Shown: positions 26,180-35,969, counted from the stretch's first letter. The stretch: DNA of 64,000 bases from an uncultured Eubacterium sp. (GCF_934295145.1 NZ_CAKRAS010000002.1:32773-96772), one strand, 5' to 3'. Program-made: numbers and translations. The notes: generated by a model not told the origin, from the sequence alone.

Positions 26180-26291
26180 AGTATTATAACACACCTTATT
26201 AACTTTTTAAATACATAATCGCAAGTTTTATCCCTTTTCCCATAGGCCATAGCCTTTTGGTAAAACGACACTAAGTAAATCGCGCATTCTA

Positions 26292-27146
26292 CTATACTGT
26301 TTCTGCCAGATAACTGATGCAACTGTGTGCTGCCACATTTCCCTCACCGACTGCTTTCGTATACTGATACGGGCGGCCGGTACAGTCTCCTGCTGCAAAA
26401 CATCCCGGCAGATTCGTTTTCTGGGCACGATCTACTACGATGTGTCCATTCTCAATCTCAAGTCCCGGAATCAGTTTTGATGGTGCAATTGCATTGCGCA
26501 GACAGAAAACTCCATTCACTGCCAAAGTCTCGCCGCTTTTTAACGTAATTCCTGTCACCCGGTCAATGCCGTTTACTTCCACTGGGAAGTCTTTGGAAAT
26601 CGTGACATTCTCTTTTTTTACCTGACTGTCTGAAAACAGTGGAAAATACGTTACTTTCGCGGCGAGATCTGCCAGGTATTCTACCTCATGCTCATATTTC
26701 GGATCATTACACAGCACTGCGATTTCCTTATCTTTGTAAAACATACCGTCACAGGTAGCACAATAGCTGACGCCTCTGCCAAGTAACTCGTCTTCACCCT
26801 TCAGTAGTTTTGCAGTCATCACGCCCATAGCAAGAATCAGTGTTTTTGCCTCGTAGACTTCATTGTCTGCCAGCACCATATAATAATTACCTGCTGCCAT
26901 TACATTTGTCACGGTTTTTTCTGTAATGGTCAGACCAGCAGACTGTATATGATCCTCAAAATGTGCAAACAGTTCCTGTCCGGTTATCTCCGGAAATCCC
27001 GGATAATTTGTGATTTTTTCTGCTTTCTGCACTTTATCACTTAATTTTTCAGAACCAAACCATACAAAATTTTTTTTATAAGTTTGCAGATTCAGTGCCG
27101 CAGATAACCCTGCCGGACCAGTTCCGATAATCATACAATCATACAT
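26292..27146 (-). CDS. Thioredoxin reductase-like NAD(P)/FAD-dependent oxidoreductase
   Basis: A 284-residue flavoprotein with two nucleotide-binding domains. The FAD motif is IIGTGPAGLSAALN (residues 7-20), the redox-active disulfide is CATCDG (around residue 130), and the C-terminal FAD segment is CFAAGDCTGRPYQYTKAVGEG. The NADPH-domain glycine motif is weak: IAVLCNDPKYEHEVEYLADL rather than GGGNSA, so coenzyme preference is uncertain. The ATG at 27146 has GGAGG upstream and gives the conserved N-terminus. No thioredoxin gene adjoins, so its redox partner is unknown. Confidence 0.85.
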   Translation of the reverse strand: MYDCMIIGTGPAGLSAALNLQTYKKNFVWFGSEKLSDKVQKAEKITNYPGFPEITGQELFAHFEDHIQSAGLTITEKTVTNVMAAGNYYMVLADNEVYEAKTLILAMGVMTAKLLKGEDELLGRGVSYCATCDGMFYKDKEIAVLCNDPKYEHEVEYLADLAAKVTYFPLFSDSQVKKENVTISKDFPVEVNGIDRVTGITLKSGETLAVNGVFCLRNAIAPSKLIPGLEIENGHIVVDRAQKTNLPGCFAAGDCTGRPYQYTKAVGEGNVAAHSCISYLAETV

Positions 27147-27237
27147 ATTTCCTGCACCTCCGTGACTCTTTTTATACACCTGGAATCGTAATGAAGATTC
27201 CGAGTACACATTTTTATCATTTCCTTTATTTTATTGT

Positions 27238-28116
27238 TTATCCATTGTGGATTACACGTTCTTCCAGTTGTATCATAACTACCTCACATGGATTACCAAA
27301 CCTTGGTATATCGGCCGTATTGGAAACTCCTGCGCTGACGATCATATTGTCATACTGACCATAAGCATAGCGTGGGAATAATCCCTGCCCCGGTGCGAAA
27401 ACTGGAATACCTCGTTTTCTTCCGCCTCTGCTGAACAGACGCCACTGTCCGCCATGGGCGTGACCTGCCACGATCAATGCAAATGTATTCTGGTTCGTGT
27501 CTTTGATATATTTCGGATAATAATCCGGATGGTGACAGATTAGAATCTTCACTCCGTCTTTCTGCGAAAATTGCGCCAGCCATTCCAGATCATATCGGGT
27601 GGACATTCCGCCGATCCGCAGCTTCTGTCCTTTTACCGTCAGTTCGCAATCTTGATTATCCAGAAAAATTACCCCATGATCCTGAAAAAACTGCAAATCT
27701 TCTTCCGTATGATACCATTCATGATTCCCGACACCAAGCACCACCGGAGCCATTTTTAGCGCTTCTTCCAGAAAACGGTAGCCATTTGCCTTATCCCAGC
27801 GTTTTGTTTGTTCTCCGGAAGATGCAGAACCATCAACTTTCCGCACAATATTAAAAAACCAGGTGCGTGTGCGCGGAATCCCCTGCCATTCATCCATCTG
27901 TTCTACCGTCCATGGACTGACTGCCGGATCATGGCGCTCCATCAGGTCTCCCGCTACCAGAATCAGATCTGGTTGCTGTTGGCGTAAGATAGAAAGTGCT
28001 GTATCCGGACAGCGGTCGTGGACATCGGAAATCAGGGCGATGCGTATGCTGCCAGAAATTTGAGCAGAGATATTATACATTTTTGTAATTGTTTTGCTTT
28101 GTTTGTTACTTTTCAT
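27238..28116 (-). CDS. Calcineurin-like metallophosphoesterase (YkuE-like)
   Basis: A 292-residue binuclear metallophosphoesterase. The five family motifs are present in order: SDVHDR, VAGDLMER, GVGNHEW, CHHPDYYP and VAGHAHGGQWR. It lacks an obvious signal peptide. Homologues include the YkuE group, which act on phospholipids or other phosphomonoesters; the substrate here is unknown. ATG at 28116 is chosen over an adjacent TTG; a second ATG about 13 codons inside is also possible. It is 49 bases downstream of glpP. Confidence 0.83.
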   Translation of the reverse strand: MKSNKQSKTITKMYNISAQISGSIRIALISDVHDRCPDTALSILRQQQPDLILVAGDLMERHDPAVSPWTVEQMDEWQGIPRTRTWFFNIVRKVDGSASSGEQTKRWDKANGYRFLEEALKMAPVVLGVGNHEWYHTEEDLQFFQDHGVIFLDNQDCELTVKGQKLRIGGMSTRYDLEWLAQFSQKDGVKILICHHPDYYPKYIKDTNQNTFALIVAGHAHGGQWRLFSRGGRKRGIPVFAPGQGLFPRYAYGQYDNMIVSAGVSNTADIPRFGNPCEVVMIQLEERVIHNG

Positions 28117-28168
28117 CAATTCAAAAACCTGCCACTTGATTAAATATAAGAAATTTTAACCTTACAAA

Positions 28169-28738
28169 TCACAAAAACCACAGTTCTTCCTTCGTCGTCG
28201 ATATTGCCGTTGCTCCTGCATCCAGCGCTGCGATAATATCCTCTTTATCAGAAATCAGACCCCCGGCGATCACTGGGACAGACAGTTTTCCTGTGATCTG
28301 GCGGATGACTTTCGGCATCACACCCGGCATCAGTTCCACGCAGTCTGGACGAATCGCTTTTGTGCACTTTTCCACATTTTCATAAGCTGCGGAATCAATG
28401 ACAAAAAAGCGGTGCACCGTATATAAACCAAGTTCTTTTGCCCGGCGGATCTGTGGCTGTTTTGTGGAAATAATTCCATCCGCATTCGTTTCTTTCCGAA
28501 TATAATCCACACTGATCTCCCTACTGGAAAGACCGTTCACCAGGTCCATATGTACAAAGGCAAACTTTCCTGCAGCTTTTACCTGATCTACGATTTCTGA
28601 AATGGTGCAGACATCTCCAAATAAAATAAAAACGATATCACTCTCGGACTGACAGCAGTGTGTCAGTCCTTCCATATCTCTTGCCGCCGCGATGACCGGG
28701 CAGTCTTCCAGTTGTTCCCGAAACGAATTCTGAAGCAT
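28169..28738 (-). CDS. glpP: Glycerol-3-phosphate-responsive antiterminator GlpP
   Basis: A 189-residue TIM-barrel RNA-binding antiterminator. Family segments include CPVIAAARD near the N-terminus, VFILFGDVCTI, FVHMDLVNGLSS, GIISTKQPQI, ELMPGVMPKVI and PVIAGGLISDKEDI. Known members bind glycerol-3-phosphate and the leader of glp mRNAs to prevent termination. No glpF, glpK or glpD gene is in this window, so its target is elsewhere or different. Confidence 0.9.
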   Translation of the reverse strand: MLQNSFREQLEDCPVIAAARDMEGLTHCCQSESDIVFILFGDVCTISEIVDQVKAAGKFAFVHMDLVNGLSSREISVDYIRKETNADGIISTKQPQIRRAKELGLYTVHRFFVIDSAAYENVEKCTKAIRPDCVELMPGVMPKVIRQITGKLSVPVIAGGLISDKEDIIAALDAGATAISTTKEELWFL

Positions 28739-28843
28739 ACGCTATCCCTGCTTTCTGCTCTCTTTGTAATGCCATTCGTTTTCCATAATCCAGGATACAG
28801 GAAATAGCATCACAATTTATAAATCATCATTTTCGATTCATCG

Positions 28844-30328
28844 TTACTGACGTTTCTCTACGATAAACAGATAGCTTCCGTTTTTCTCCTGAATGCAGAA
28901 TTCCTGCGCCAAACGAAACTGTGGATGCAGACGAAGCTGTTTTTTCACCAGTCCCATCTCCCGGGAGAAAAAGATCATACGGCCGTCCGAAGCCAGCACT
29001 TCATCGGATTTTTCAAAAAATCTGCGATACAATACGTCCAGTTCCGGTTTTGTCAGTTTTCCTGCCGGAAGGTCAGTCACGATCTCATCAAATTTATAGT
29101 CATGCACAAAATCAAAATAATCACGATTGATGTAATTCGTCTGCATTCCTGCAATCTTACTGTTTACTCTTGCCTTTTCAATCGCTTCCCCGAAAGTATC
29201 AATACCGTAAGCATTTCGCGCCGGAACAAGGAATCTTCGTTCTATCAGCAGTGTTCCAACACCACAAAACGGATCCAGAATCTGTGCATGTTCTTTCAGA
29301 TATGGTTTCGCCAGTGCCATCAGCCCTGCTGCCATGGTCGGTTTCATGCTTGCTGCCACATAATATCTGCGGTAGTCAAAGCGGTGATCCGGCAGTGTGT
29401 ACAGTTTCAACAGCGGTACATATACGCCTTCCCGGTTCTGAAGCAGGCGGATCTCCACCTCATAATGAGAAGTGGAGTTGATCAGCTGACGTGAAAAAGC
29501 GTCCTCGATGGCCGCAGACACACGCTTTGAAAATGCACTTCGTTCTTCCAGAGACATGACACCGGACACACCAATACGAAAATAAAACGGTGCATCTCCC
29601 TTATGTGTCTCTGTCAGTATCTGCATCAGATCAGATTCCGCCAGCTGCGCAGCCAGTGTTTCCGGCTCTGCGGAAAGCACGTTTTTCTCTGTCTGTGTAT
29701 GGATGACAAATAACAGTTCCTGGATTGTTCGTATTTTCATAACTGTTTCAAAATCTGATACAATTGTCCGCGCACCAGATTTCAATACTTTTTTCTTTCC
29801 AATCACTTCTTCTGCCAGCACATCACGAAAAGCCGGTAAAGTCAGAAGCAGCACTTCGCTGGAACGGTTCCATCCGTTAAAAGTATGTTTTTTCACGTCT
29901 TTTTTCTGCAGGATCAGTTCCTGCAATGCATGAATCTCTGCCTGAATATGCTTTTTCTCTTCTTCCGTGGCCTCATAAACGACCAGTTCCTGAAGATGCT
30001 CCTCCAGCTTGGGCAGATACTCACTGCAATCGATCATGGATAAGGCCTGCACATAAGCTTCTTTGACAAACAATTTTTCCTCTTCCTCGTAGGCATCCAT
30101 CAGCACATCCAGCGCATCCTGACAATGCAGTTCCCCGAGAATAGCTGCTGCATTTTTTCTAACCTTCGGATCCTCGTCCACCAGGCATTTCATGATCTCA
30201 TCCAGACGGTTTCCTGTCATGATGAGAAACACCTTTTTCTTTGCATCATCTTTCAGTTCTTTTTTCAAAGTGATCAGACTTGCTCTGCGGTCTGTTCCTT
30301 TTTTTATTTTTTCATAAAGATCTCTCAT
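28844..30328 (-). CDS. HEAT-repeat protein fused to a SAM-dependent (RNA) methyltransferase
   Basis: A 494-residue two-part protein. About residues 30-150 form HEAT-like alpha repeats (DEDPKVRKNAAAILGELHCQ, EEEKLFVKEAYVQALSMID). The rest resembles THUMP/TrmN-type RNA methyltransferases, with the SAM motif ILDPFCGVGTLLIERRF and the catalytic-type EIVTDLPAGKL in place of DPP(Y/F). The target RNA is unknown. The start overlaps the stop of the amidase gene upstream by four bases (ATGA), indicating translational coupling. Confidence 0.75.
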   Translation of the reverse strand: MRDLYEKIKKGTDRRASLITLKKELKDDAKKKVFLIMTGNRLDEIMKCLVDEDPKVRKNAAAILGELHCQDALDVLMDAYEEEEKLFVKEAYVQALSMIDCSEYLPKLEEHLQELVVYEATEEEKKHIQAEIHALQELILQKKDVKKHTFNGWNRSSEVLLLTLPAFRDVLAEEVIGKKKVLKSGARTIVSDFETVMKIRTIQELLFVIHTQTEKNVLSAEPETLAAQLAESDLMQILTETHKGDAPFYFRIGVSGVMSLEERSAFSKRVSAAIEDAFSRQLINSTSHYEVEIRLLQNREGVYVPLLKLYTLPDHRFDYRRYYVAASMKPTMAAGLMALAKPYLKEHAQILDPFCGVGTLLIERRFLVPARNAYGIDTFGEAIEKARVNSKIAGMQTNYINRDYFDFVHDYKFDEIVTDLPAGKLTKPELDVLYRRFFEKSDEVLASDGRMIFFSREMGLVKKQLRLHPQFRLAQEFCIQEKNGSYLFIVEKRQ

Positions 30329-31053
30329 CCGTTTTCATCTCCCGTCTCATAAACTTGCAGATAACTATCTACATCTTTTTTAAACTGTGTCCATGCATCC
30401 TCATGCTCCACATAATAGAGGGGACACAGTTTTCCGGTCACATCATAATGCCGGATCACATTTTCCGAAGTCAGTCCGAATTTGGCACACAGCCATGCTG
30501 TCAGTTTTATCACCGAATCGTAGGTTGCCTGTTCAAAGGAACCGTCCTCATTTTTATAACAGCATTCAATTGAAATCGTGTCACTGTTTCGGTCATTGGA
30601 GGCATAGGCAATCTCCGCAGTCGGAATGCATTGCACAATCTCGCCTTCCAGTCCCACTACAAAATGTGAACTTGCCTTTGTCGTATGTGTATCCTTCAGA
30701 TTTTCAAAATAATTACGGTTCGCGATGGCAGTCGCCCCGGGATTTGCTGTGTAGTGAATGACAATGCCATTTACTTTCTCCAGTACCGATCCCGGCCGCG
30801 AATACGGATTTACTGTCAGAAGTTCCACGTCAAGATCCGGTTTGTTTTTGTCAATCTCTGACAACGTCACAAAGCTGTCTGAACTTGCAGTGGCAACTTT
30901 TTTCTGATGCCGCGTCACGCCAAAGATCACCAGCAGCACCAGTGCCAGAAGCCCCAGCGCCATCCAGAGTCTGGACATGTCATATCGTTTCTGCCTATTT
31001 CTTCGTTTTTTTCTCTTTGTTGTACTTTTCTGAGCCTTCTTCTGTGCTGCCAT
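30325..31053 (-). CDS. Membrane-anchored N-acetylmuramoyl-L-alanine amidase (Amidase_2)
   Basis: A 242-residue protein with a very basic N-terminus (KKAQKSTTKRKKRRNRQKR), one transmembrane segment (about residues 31-46) and an extracellular amidase_2 domain. Zinc-ligand segments are GIVIHYTANPG, ASSHFVVG and IRHYDVTGKLCP. It would cut the bond between muramic acid and the stem peptide. It begins four bases after hemL and its stop overlaps the next gene, so it appears to be cotranscribed with the tetrapyrrole genes despite the unrelated role. Its own ribosome binding site is weak. Confidence 0.88.
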   Translation of the reverse strand: MAAQKKAQKSTTKRKKRRNRQKRYDMSRLWMALGLLALVLLVIFGVTRHQKKVATASSDSFVTLSEIDKNKPDLDVELLTVNPYSRPGSVLEKVNGIVIHYTANPGATAIANRNYFENLKDTHTTKASSHFVVGLEGEIVQCIPTAEIAYASNDRNSDTISIECCYKNEDGSFEQATYDSVIKLTAWLCAKFGLTSENVIRHYDVTGKLCPLYYVEHEDAWTQFKKDVDSYLQVYETGDENG

Positions 31054-31057
31054 ATGA

Positions 31058-32344
31058 TCAATTCTTTACAAAATAATCTCTTGCAAGTTCCAAGGTCTGC
31101 GCCAACTGTTCCTCGGTATGTGCCGCAGAAAGGAACATTGCCTCAAACTGCGCCGGAGCCAGATAAATGCCGTGGTTCTGCATGTAATTACAATAATCAG
31201 CGTATGCCTTTGTATCGGAAGTTTTCGCTGTCTCATAATCATACACTTCCTGTGCGGTGCAGAACAGGCTTCCAAGAGAACAGATATGATTTACATGATA
31301 TCCTTTTCCGCTCTCATCCACGATTTTCTGCAGTTCGGTGAAAAAACGGTCTGATTTCTCATTTAACTGTGTATAAACTTCCGGATGCTCTTTTAAGTAA
31401 GAAAGCTGTGCGATACCGGCTGCCATAGCCACCGGATTACCACTTAACGTTCCTGCCTGATACACAGCGCCCACCGGAGATACCATCTCCATGATCTCTC
31501 TGCGTCCGCCATATGCGCCCACCGGCATACCTGCGCCAATGATTTTTCCAAACGTCGTCAGATCTGGTGTCACACCAAAATAGCCCTGTGCGCCATCTCC
31601 CTGCATACGGAATCCTGTGATGACCTCGTCAAAGATCAGCAGGGAACCATATTTATCACAGATGTCACGCAATCCCTGCAAAAATCCAGGTTTTGGCGGA
31701 ACGGTACCCATGTTTGCACCAACCGGCTCCACGATAATGGCAGCGATCTGCTCGCCATAGGTATCAAAACACTCCTGCACACTCTCCAGAGAGTTATAGT
31801 CCGCAGTTACCGTATCTGCGGTACAGCCTGCCGGAACGCCAAGAGACCCCGGAACACCTGCGGTCATCACGCCGGATCCTGCTTTTACAAGCAGTGCATC
31901 GGAATGTCCGTGATAACAACCGTTGAATTTGATGATCTTATCTCTGCGTGTAAAGCCACGGGCCACACGGATAGCACTCATAACAGCCTCTGTGCCGGAG
32001 TTTACCATACGCACCATGTCAATGGACGGTACCATACTGCACACCAGTTTAGCCATATCCACTTCGATGGATGTGGCTGCACCGTAACTTAAACCACGCT
32101 TTGCGTATTCCAGTACGGCATCCAGTACCAGCGGATGATTGTGTCCAAGGATCATCGGTCCCCAGGACCCAATAAAATCAATGTATTCGTTATCATCCTC
32201 GTCCCACATCAGCGCCTTATCTGCTTTTTTTATAAAACGCGGGGTAGAACCGATGGAACCGAAAGCACGAACCGGTGAATTTACGCCGCCTGGAATATAC
32301 TGAACAGCTTCTTTAAAAAGAGCTTCTGATTTTCTGATCTCCAT
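31058..32344 (-). CDS. hemL: Glutamate-1-semialdehyde 2,1-aminomutase
   Basis: A PLP enzyme making 5-aminolevulinate from glutamate-1-semialdehyde in the C5 pathway, the product of HemA encoded at 36511-37752. The 428-residue protein shows GGVNSPVRAF near the N-terminus, NSGTEAVMSAIRVARGFTRR, the PLP aspartate in LLIFDEVITGFR and the Schiff-base lysine in TTFGKIIGAGMPVGAYGG. Its ATG shares one base with the hemB stop (TAATG), so the two are translationally coupled. Confidence 0.96.
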   Translation of the reverse strand: MEIRKSEALFKEAVQYIPGGVNSPVRAFGSIGSTPRFIKKADKALMWDEDDNEYIDFIGSWGPMILGHNHPLVLDAVLEYAKRGLSYGAATSIEVDMAKLVCSMVPSIDMVRMVNSGTEAVMSAIRVARGFTRRDKIIKFNGCYHGHSDALLVKAGSGVMTAGVPGSLGVPAGCTADTVTADYNSLESVQECFDTYGEQIAAIIVEPVGANMGTVPPKPGFLQGLRDICDKYGSLLIFDEVITGFRMQGDGAQGYFGVTPDLTTFGKIIGAGMPVGAYGGRREIMEMVSPVGAVYQAGTLSGNPVAMAAGIAQLSYLKEHPEVYTQLNEKSDRFFTELQKIVDESGKGYHVNHICSLGSLFCTAQEVYDYETAKTSDTKAYADYCNYMQNHGIYLAPAQFEAMFLSAAHTEEQLAQTLELARDYFVKN

Positions 32345-33327
32345 TATCCAATTCTCCCTTCATCCATGCACTTTGCAAGTTCTTCTGCGAAATAAGTAAT
32401 ATAAATATCCGTTCCTGCGCGGTAAGCAGACACTGCCATCTCACACATAATAGATTTTTCATCAATATAGCCTGCGGCTGCAGTTGTCTTTACCATAGAA
32501 TACTCTCCGCTGACACTGTAAGCTGCCACCGGGATATCTGTCATATCTTTTACTTCACGGATCAGATCTCCATAAGCCATGGCCGGTTTTACCATAACAA
32601 TATCTGCGCCCTCGATCACGTCCTGATCTACTTCTTTTAATGCTTCTCTGCGGTTATGGTAATCCATCTGATATGTTTTGCGATCACCAAATGCAGGTGC
32701 AGATTCTGCCGCATCACGGAACGGACCGTAAAATGCAGAAGCAAATTTTGCAGAATAAGCCATGATCGGTGTATTGATATAGCCATTTGCGTCCAAAACC
32801 TGGCGGATCGCACCAACTCTGCCGTCCATCATGTCAGACGGTGCTACCATGTCCGCGCCTGCCTGAACCTGAGACAATGCTGTTTTCTGCAGCAGTTCCA
32901 ATGTTTTATCATTATCTACATCATGTCCGCAGAGCACACCGCAATGACCATGGGAAGTATACTCACACATGCACACGTCACCGATCATATACAGATCCGG
33001 GAACAGTTCTTTTGCCTTGCGGAATCCCTGCTGTACAATACCATCCTGTGCATAAGCACCGCTTCCCAGCTCATCCTTGTGATTTGGGATACCAAACAGC
33101 ATGACACCGCCAATTCCGGCTTTTGTCAGCTCTTCTAATTTTTCTCCCATGCGGTCCACACTGTAACGGTATTGTCCCATCATGGATGGGATTGGATCTT
33201 TGATATTGGTTCCTTCTACGATAAACATCGGGTAGATCAGGGAAGATTTATCCATTCTGGTCTCCCGAACCATTTTTCTTAAATTTGGGCTTGTCCGCAG
33301 TCTGCGGGGACGATTGATCATTTCCAT
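32344..33327 (-). CDS. hemB: Porphobilinogen synthase (delta-aminolevulinate dehydratase)
   Basis: It condenses two 5-aminolevulinates into porphobilinogen. The 327-residue protein contains the zinc-type Cys cluster CMCEYTSHGHCGVLCG, the two Schiff-base lysines in MAYSAKFASAFYGPF and VMVKPAMAYGDLI, and RRLRTSPNLRKMVRET at the start. GGAGG precedes the ATG. It follows the SUMT-HemD fusion by 79 bases and runs into hemL. Confidence 0.97.
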   Translation of the reverse strand: MEMINRPRRLRTSPNLRKMVRETRMDKSSLIYPMFIVEGTNIKDPIPSMMGQYRYSVDRMGEKLEELTKAGIGGVMLFGIPNHKDELGSGAYAQDGIVQQGFRKAKELFPDLYMIGDVCMCEYTSHGHCGVLCGHDVDNDKTLELLQKTALSQVQAGADMVAPSDMMDGRVGAIRQVLDANGYINTPIMAYSAKFASAFYGPFRDAAESAPAFGDRKTYQMDYHNRREALKEVDQDVIEGADIVMVKPAMAYGDLIREVKDMTDIPVAAYSVSGEYSMVKTTAAAGYIDEKSIMCEMAVSAYRAGTDIYITYFAEELAKCMDEGRIG

Positions 33328-33406
33328 TTTAATTTCCTCCTGTCAAACCAATCTGTATGTTATATAGAGCTGTCTGATCTCCATATTTTTGAAAATATCT
33401 GTATAT

Positions 33407-34909
33407 TTACTGTTGTTCCTTGATAGCTGAAACAATGGCTTCCACCGTAGCTTCCTTTGCCACGATCACATTAGAAAAACCGGCGTTTTCTGCCGCTGCC
33501 TTCGTCTGGACTCCAATGCAGACCGCCTGAAGATGACTGTAGTCTGCTCCGGCTGTCATTTTTGCAAATCCGCGCACCGTGGAAGCACTGGTAAATACTA
33601 CCGTTGCATCTTCTTGCGTCAGATTCGGAAGTTCCAGCACCGGATTTTCCTTCTCTATGGTATCATAAATCGGCAAATCTGCAATCGTAACTTTTTTCTG
33701 TTTTGTAATTTCTTCCACAAGTTCCTGACTTCCGACCCTTGCCCGGGGAATCAGGATCCGGTCTCCGTCCTTGCAATCCGCTCCGATGCAGCGCCCCAAA
33801 TGTGCCGCATCATACGTCTCCGGCATCAGATCTGCGATCAATCCGTACTTTTGCAGCTGCGCGGCTGTTCCAGCTCCGATCACGGCTATTTTTCCATTGG
33901 AAAACCGACGGATATCCAGATGTTTTTCCCGCAGCAGAGCAAAAAAGCAGTCCACACCAGATGGAGAAGTAAACACCAGATACTGATAGTTGTCCAAATT
34001 TTCCAGCACTGCTCCCTGCTCCGGCAGCGTCTTAGCGGAACATGGTGCAATGGCGATAGTTGGCAGCTCCAGCACTTCCGCACCAAGACTTCTTAATCTG
34101 GACGCAATCGGTGCCATGCGTTCCTTCGGGCGTGTCACAATAATTTTTCTGCCAAATAACGGCAGTTTCTCATACCAGGCAAATTCCCCGGACAAAGCAC
34201 ACACCTCTCCGATCACAATAATCGCCGGTGTCATCAACGGATGTGCTTTCACATCGTCTGCCAGTTTTTCCAGCGTACTCACGACTCTGCCCTGTCTTGA
34301 TGTGGTTCCCCGGCTCAATAACGCAGCCGGTGTTTCTTTCGCTTTTCCCGCTCTCATCAGGCCGCCGCAGATGTCTTCCAGTGCAGAAACGCCCATAAGA
34401 AAGACCAGTGTTCCCTCTAGCTTCGCCAAGGTATCAAAATCCAGCTCCAGCGGTTCATCTTTTTTCTTATGTCCCGTAATGATATGCACGCTGGATGCAA
34501 AATCACGATGGGTGATTGGAATTCCGTTATAGGCCGCCACCGCAATGGCTGAGGTCACTCCCGGCACAACTTCAAAAGGAATGCCGTGCTCTGCCAGCAG
34601 CGTCAGTTCCTCCCCTCCGCGGCCAAACAGAAACGGATCTCCACCCTTTAAACGAACTACCCTTTTTCCTTCCTGCGCTTTTTTTAACAGCAGGCAATTC
34701 ATCTCCTCCTGTGGCATCGTATGATTTCCAGAACGCTTTCCTGCATCGATTTTTTCTGCTGATTCCGGCATCATCAGTAAGATACTGTCTCCCACCAGAC
34801 GATCATAGACAACAACTTCCGCCTGTTCCAGGACACGTTTTGCTTTTACTGTCAGAAGTTCCGCATCCGACGGACCGGCTCCCACCAGCCAGACTTTCCC
34901 CTGATTCAT
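33407..34909 (-). CDS. Uroporphyrinogen-III C-methyltransferase / uroporphyrinogen-III synthase fusion
   Basis: A 500-residue bifunctional protein. The N-terminal half (about 1-245) is SUMT/CobA: VGAGPSDAELLTVKAKRVL, VVYDRLV, RLKGGDPFLFGRGGEE and GVTSAIA. The C-terminal half (about 250-500) is uroporphyrinogen-III synthase (HemD): KIIVTRPKERMAPIASRLRSLGAE and VFTSPSGVDCFF. It closes the hydroxymethylbilane ring from HemC to uroporphyrinogen III and methylates it twice to precorrin-2, committing flux to siroheme or cobalamin. GGAGG precedes the ATG. The fusion is known in clostridia. Confidence 0.95.
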   Translation of the reverse strand: MNQGKVWLVGAGPSDAELLTVKAKRVLEQAEVVVYDRLVGDSILLMMPESAEKIDAGKRSGNHTMPQEEMNCLLLKKAQEGKRVVRLKGGDPFLFGRGGEELTLLAEHGIPFEVVPGVTSAIAVAAYNGIPITHRDFASSVHIITGHKKKDEPLELDFDTLAKLEGTLVFLMGVSALEDICGGLMRAGKAKETPAALLSRGTTSRQGRVVSTLEKLADDVKAHPLMTPAIIVIGEVCALSGEFAWYEKLPLFGRKIIVTRPKERMAPIASRLRSLGAEVLELPTIAIAPCSAKTLPEQGAVLENLDNYQYLVFTSPSGVDCFFALLREKHLDIRRFSNGKIAVIGAGTAAQLQKYGLIADLMPETYDAAHLGRCIGADCKDGDRILIPRARVGSQELVEEITKQKKVTIADLPIYDTIEKENPVLELPNLTQEDATVVFTSASTVRGFAKMTAGADYSHLQAVCIGVQTKAAAENAGFSNVIVAKEATVEAIVSAIKEQQ

Positions 34910-34991
34910 TTATCTTTCCTCCTGTTTTTTCAACATCACTATTTCATAATTTACCCATTTCTGTTTCTTAAGAAGAAATGTATTTCTCTGC

Positions 34992-35876
34992 TCAGATTGC
35001 AGTTAACTGCTTTAATCTGCGTGCCAGCACAATTCCCAGTTTCTCTGCCTCAGATACCGGCGCTTTCTGTATCTCTTTTACCGTTTTTCCACTGCATTCC
35101 TCGTAATACAATCCGCGCAGCACAACGACATCTCCATCCACCTCTGCATACGCTGCAATCGGAGAAGAACATCCCCCATCCAGTTCACGGATAAATGCAC
35201 GTTCACACACAGATGTGATACGGCTTTTCTCCGAGCAGAATTCCTGCAAAAATGTGTAATCCTCACCGATACGTCCCTGCAGCGCAAGTACACCCTGACC
35301 TGCCGCCGGGATCATTTCATCTACTGAAAAATACCGACTGATCCTCTGTTCCAATCCCAACCGCTTCAGTCCTGCAGCAGCCAGAATCGTTGCCGCATAA
35401 TTTCCGGAATCCACCTTTGCCAGACGGGTGTATACATTACCGCGGATCGGCGCAAATGTAGCTTGCGGATACATTGCCTGAAACTGTAACATTCTGCGCC
35501 GGCTGGAACATCCCACCGGCTTTGAGAAATCAATTTCTGTCACACCTTCCGGCAGTACAAGTACATCCCTGGGATCTTCCCTCTCAGAAAAACCGAGCAA
35601 CGGAAGTTCTTCCGGAATTTCTGCCGGCATATCCTTCAGACTGTGTACCGACAGATCGCTGCGTCCATCCATCAGCGCCGCATCCAGTTCCTTTACAAAC
35701 AGTCCTTTACCGCCTATTTTGTCCAGATTACGATCAAGGATCTTATCACCGGTTGTCTTCATGGTGACAAGTTCCGGCTCATACTCCGGACAGTTTTCTT
35801 TTATATAATCTATGACCATCTCACTCTGCACGACTGCGAGACGGCTCTCTCTGCTTCCAATTCGAATCTGTTTCAC
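34992..35876 (-). CDS. hemC: Hydroxymethylbilane synthase (porphobilinogen deaminase)
   Basis: It polymerises four porphobilinogens into hydroxymethylbilane for the HemD domain encoded just downstream. The roughly 294-residue protein has KQIRIGSRESRLAVVQ at the start, CSSRRRMLQFQAMYP, RGNVYTRLAKVDSG and the dipyrromethane-bearing Cys in ELDGGCSSPIAAY. The start is taken as GTG at 35876: GGAGGG abuts an ATG two codons earlier, leaving no spacing, but stands six bases before this GTG. It is about 145 bases after the sirC-type gene, with a hairpin in the gap. Confidence 0.95.
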   Translation of the reverse strand: MKQIRIGSRESRLAVVQSEMVIDYIKENCPEYEPELVTMKTTGDKILDRNLDKIGGKGLFVKELDAALMDGRSDLSVHSLKDMPAEIPEELPLLGFSEREDPRDVLVLPEGVTEIDFSKPVGCSSRRRMLQFQAMYPQATFAPIRGNVYTRLAKVDSGNYAATILAAAGLKRLGLEQRISRYFSVDEMIPAAGQGVLALQGRIGEDYTFLQEFCSEKSRITSVCERAFIRELDGGCSSPIAAYAEVDGDVVVLRGLYYEECSGKTVKEIQKAPVSEAEKLGIVLARRLKQLTAI

Positions 35877-35969
35877 TGCCATCCCTCCATATTTCTTTTT
35901 TTGTCCGCTCAGAATTCTCTTTCAAAAATTCTGAAACGTATTCATCCCATTCTCTTATTCCAGATTGTC

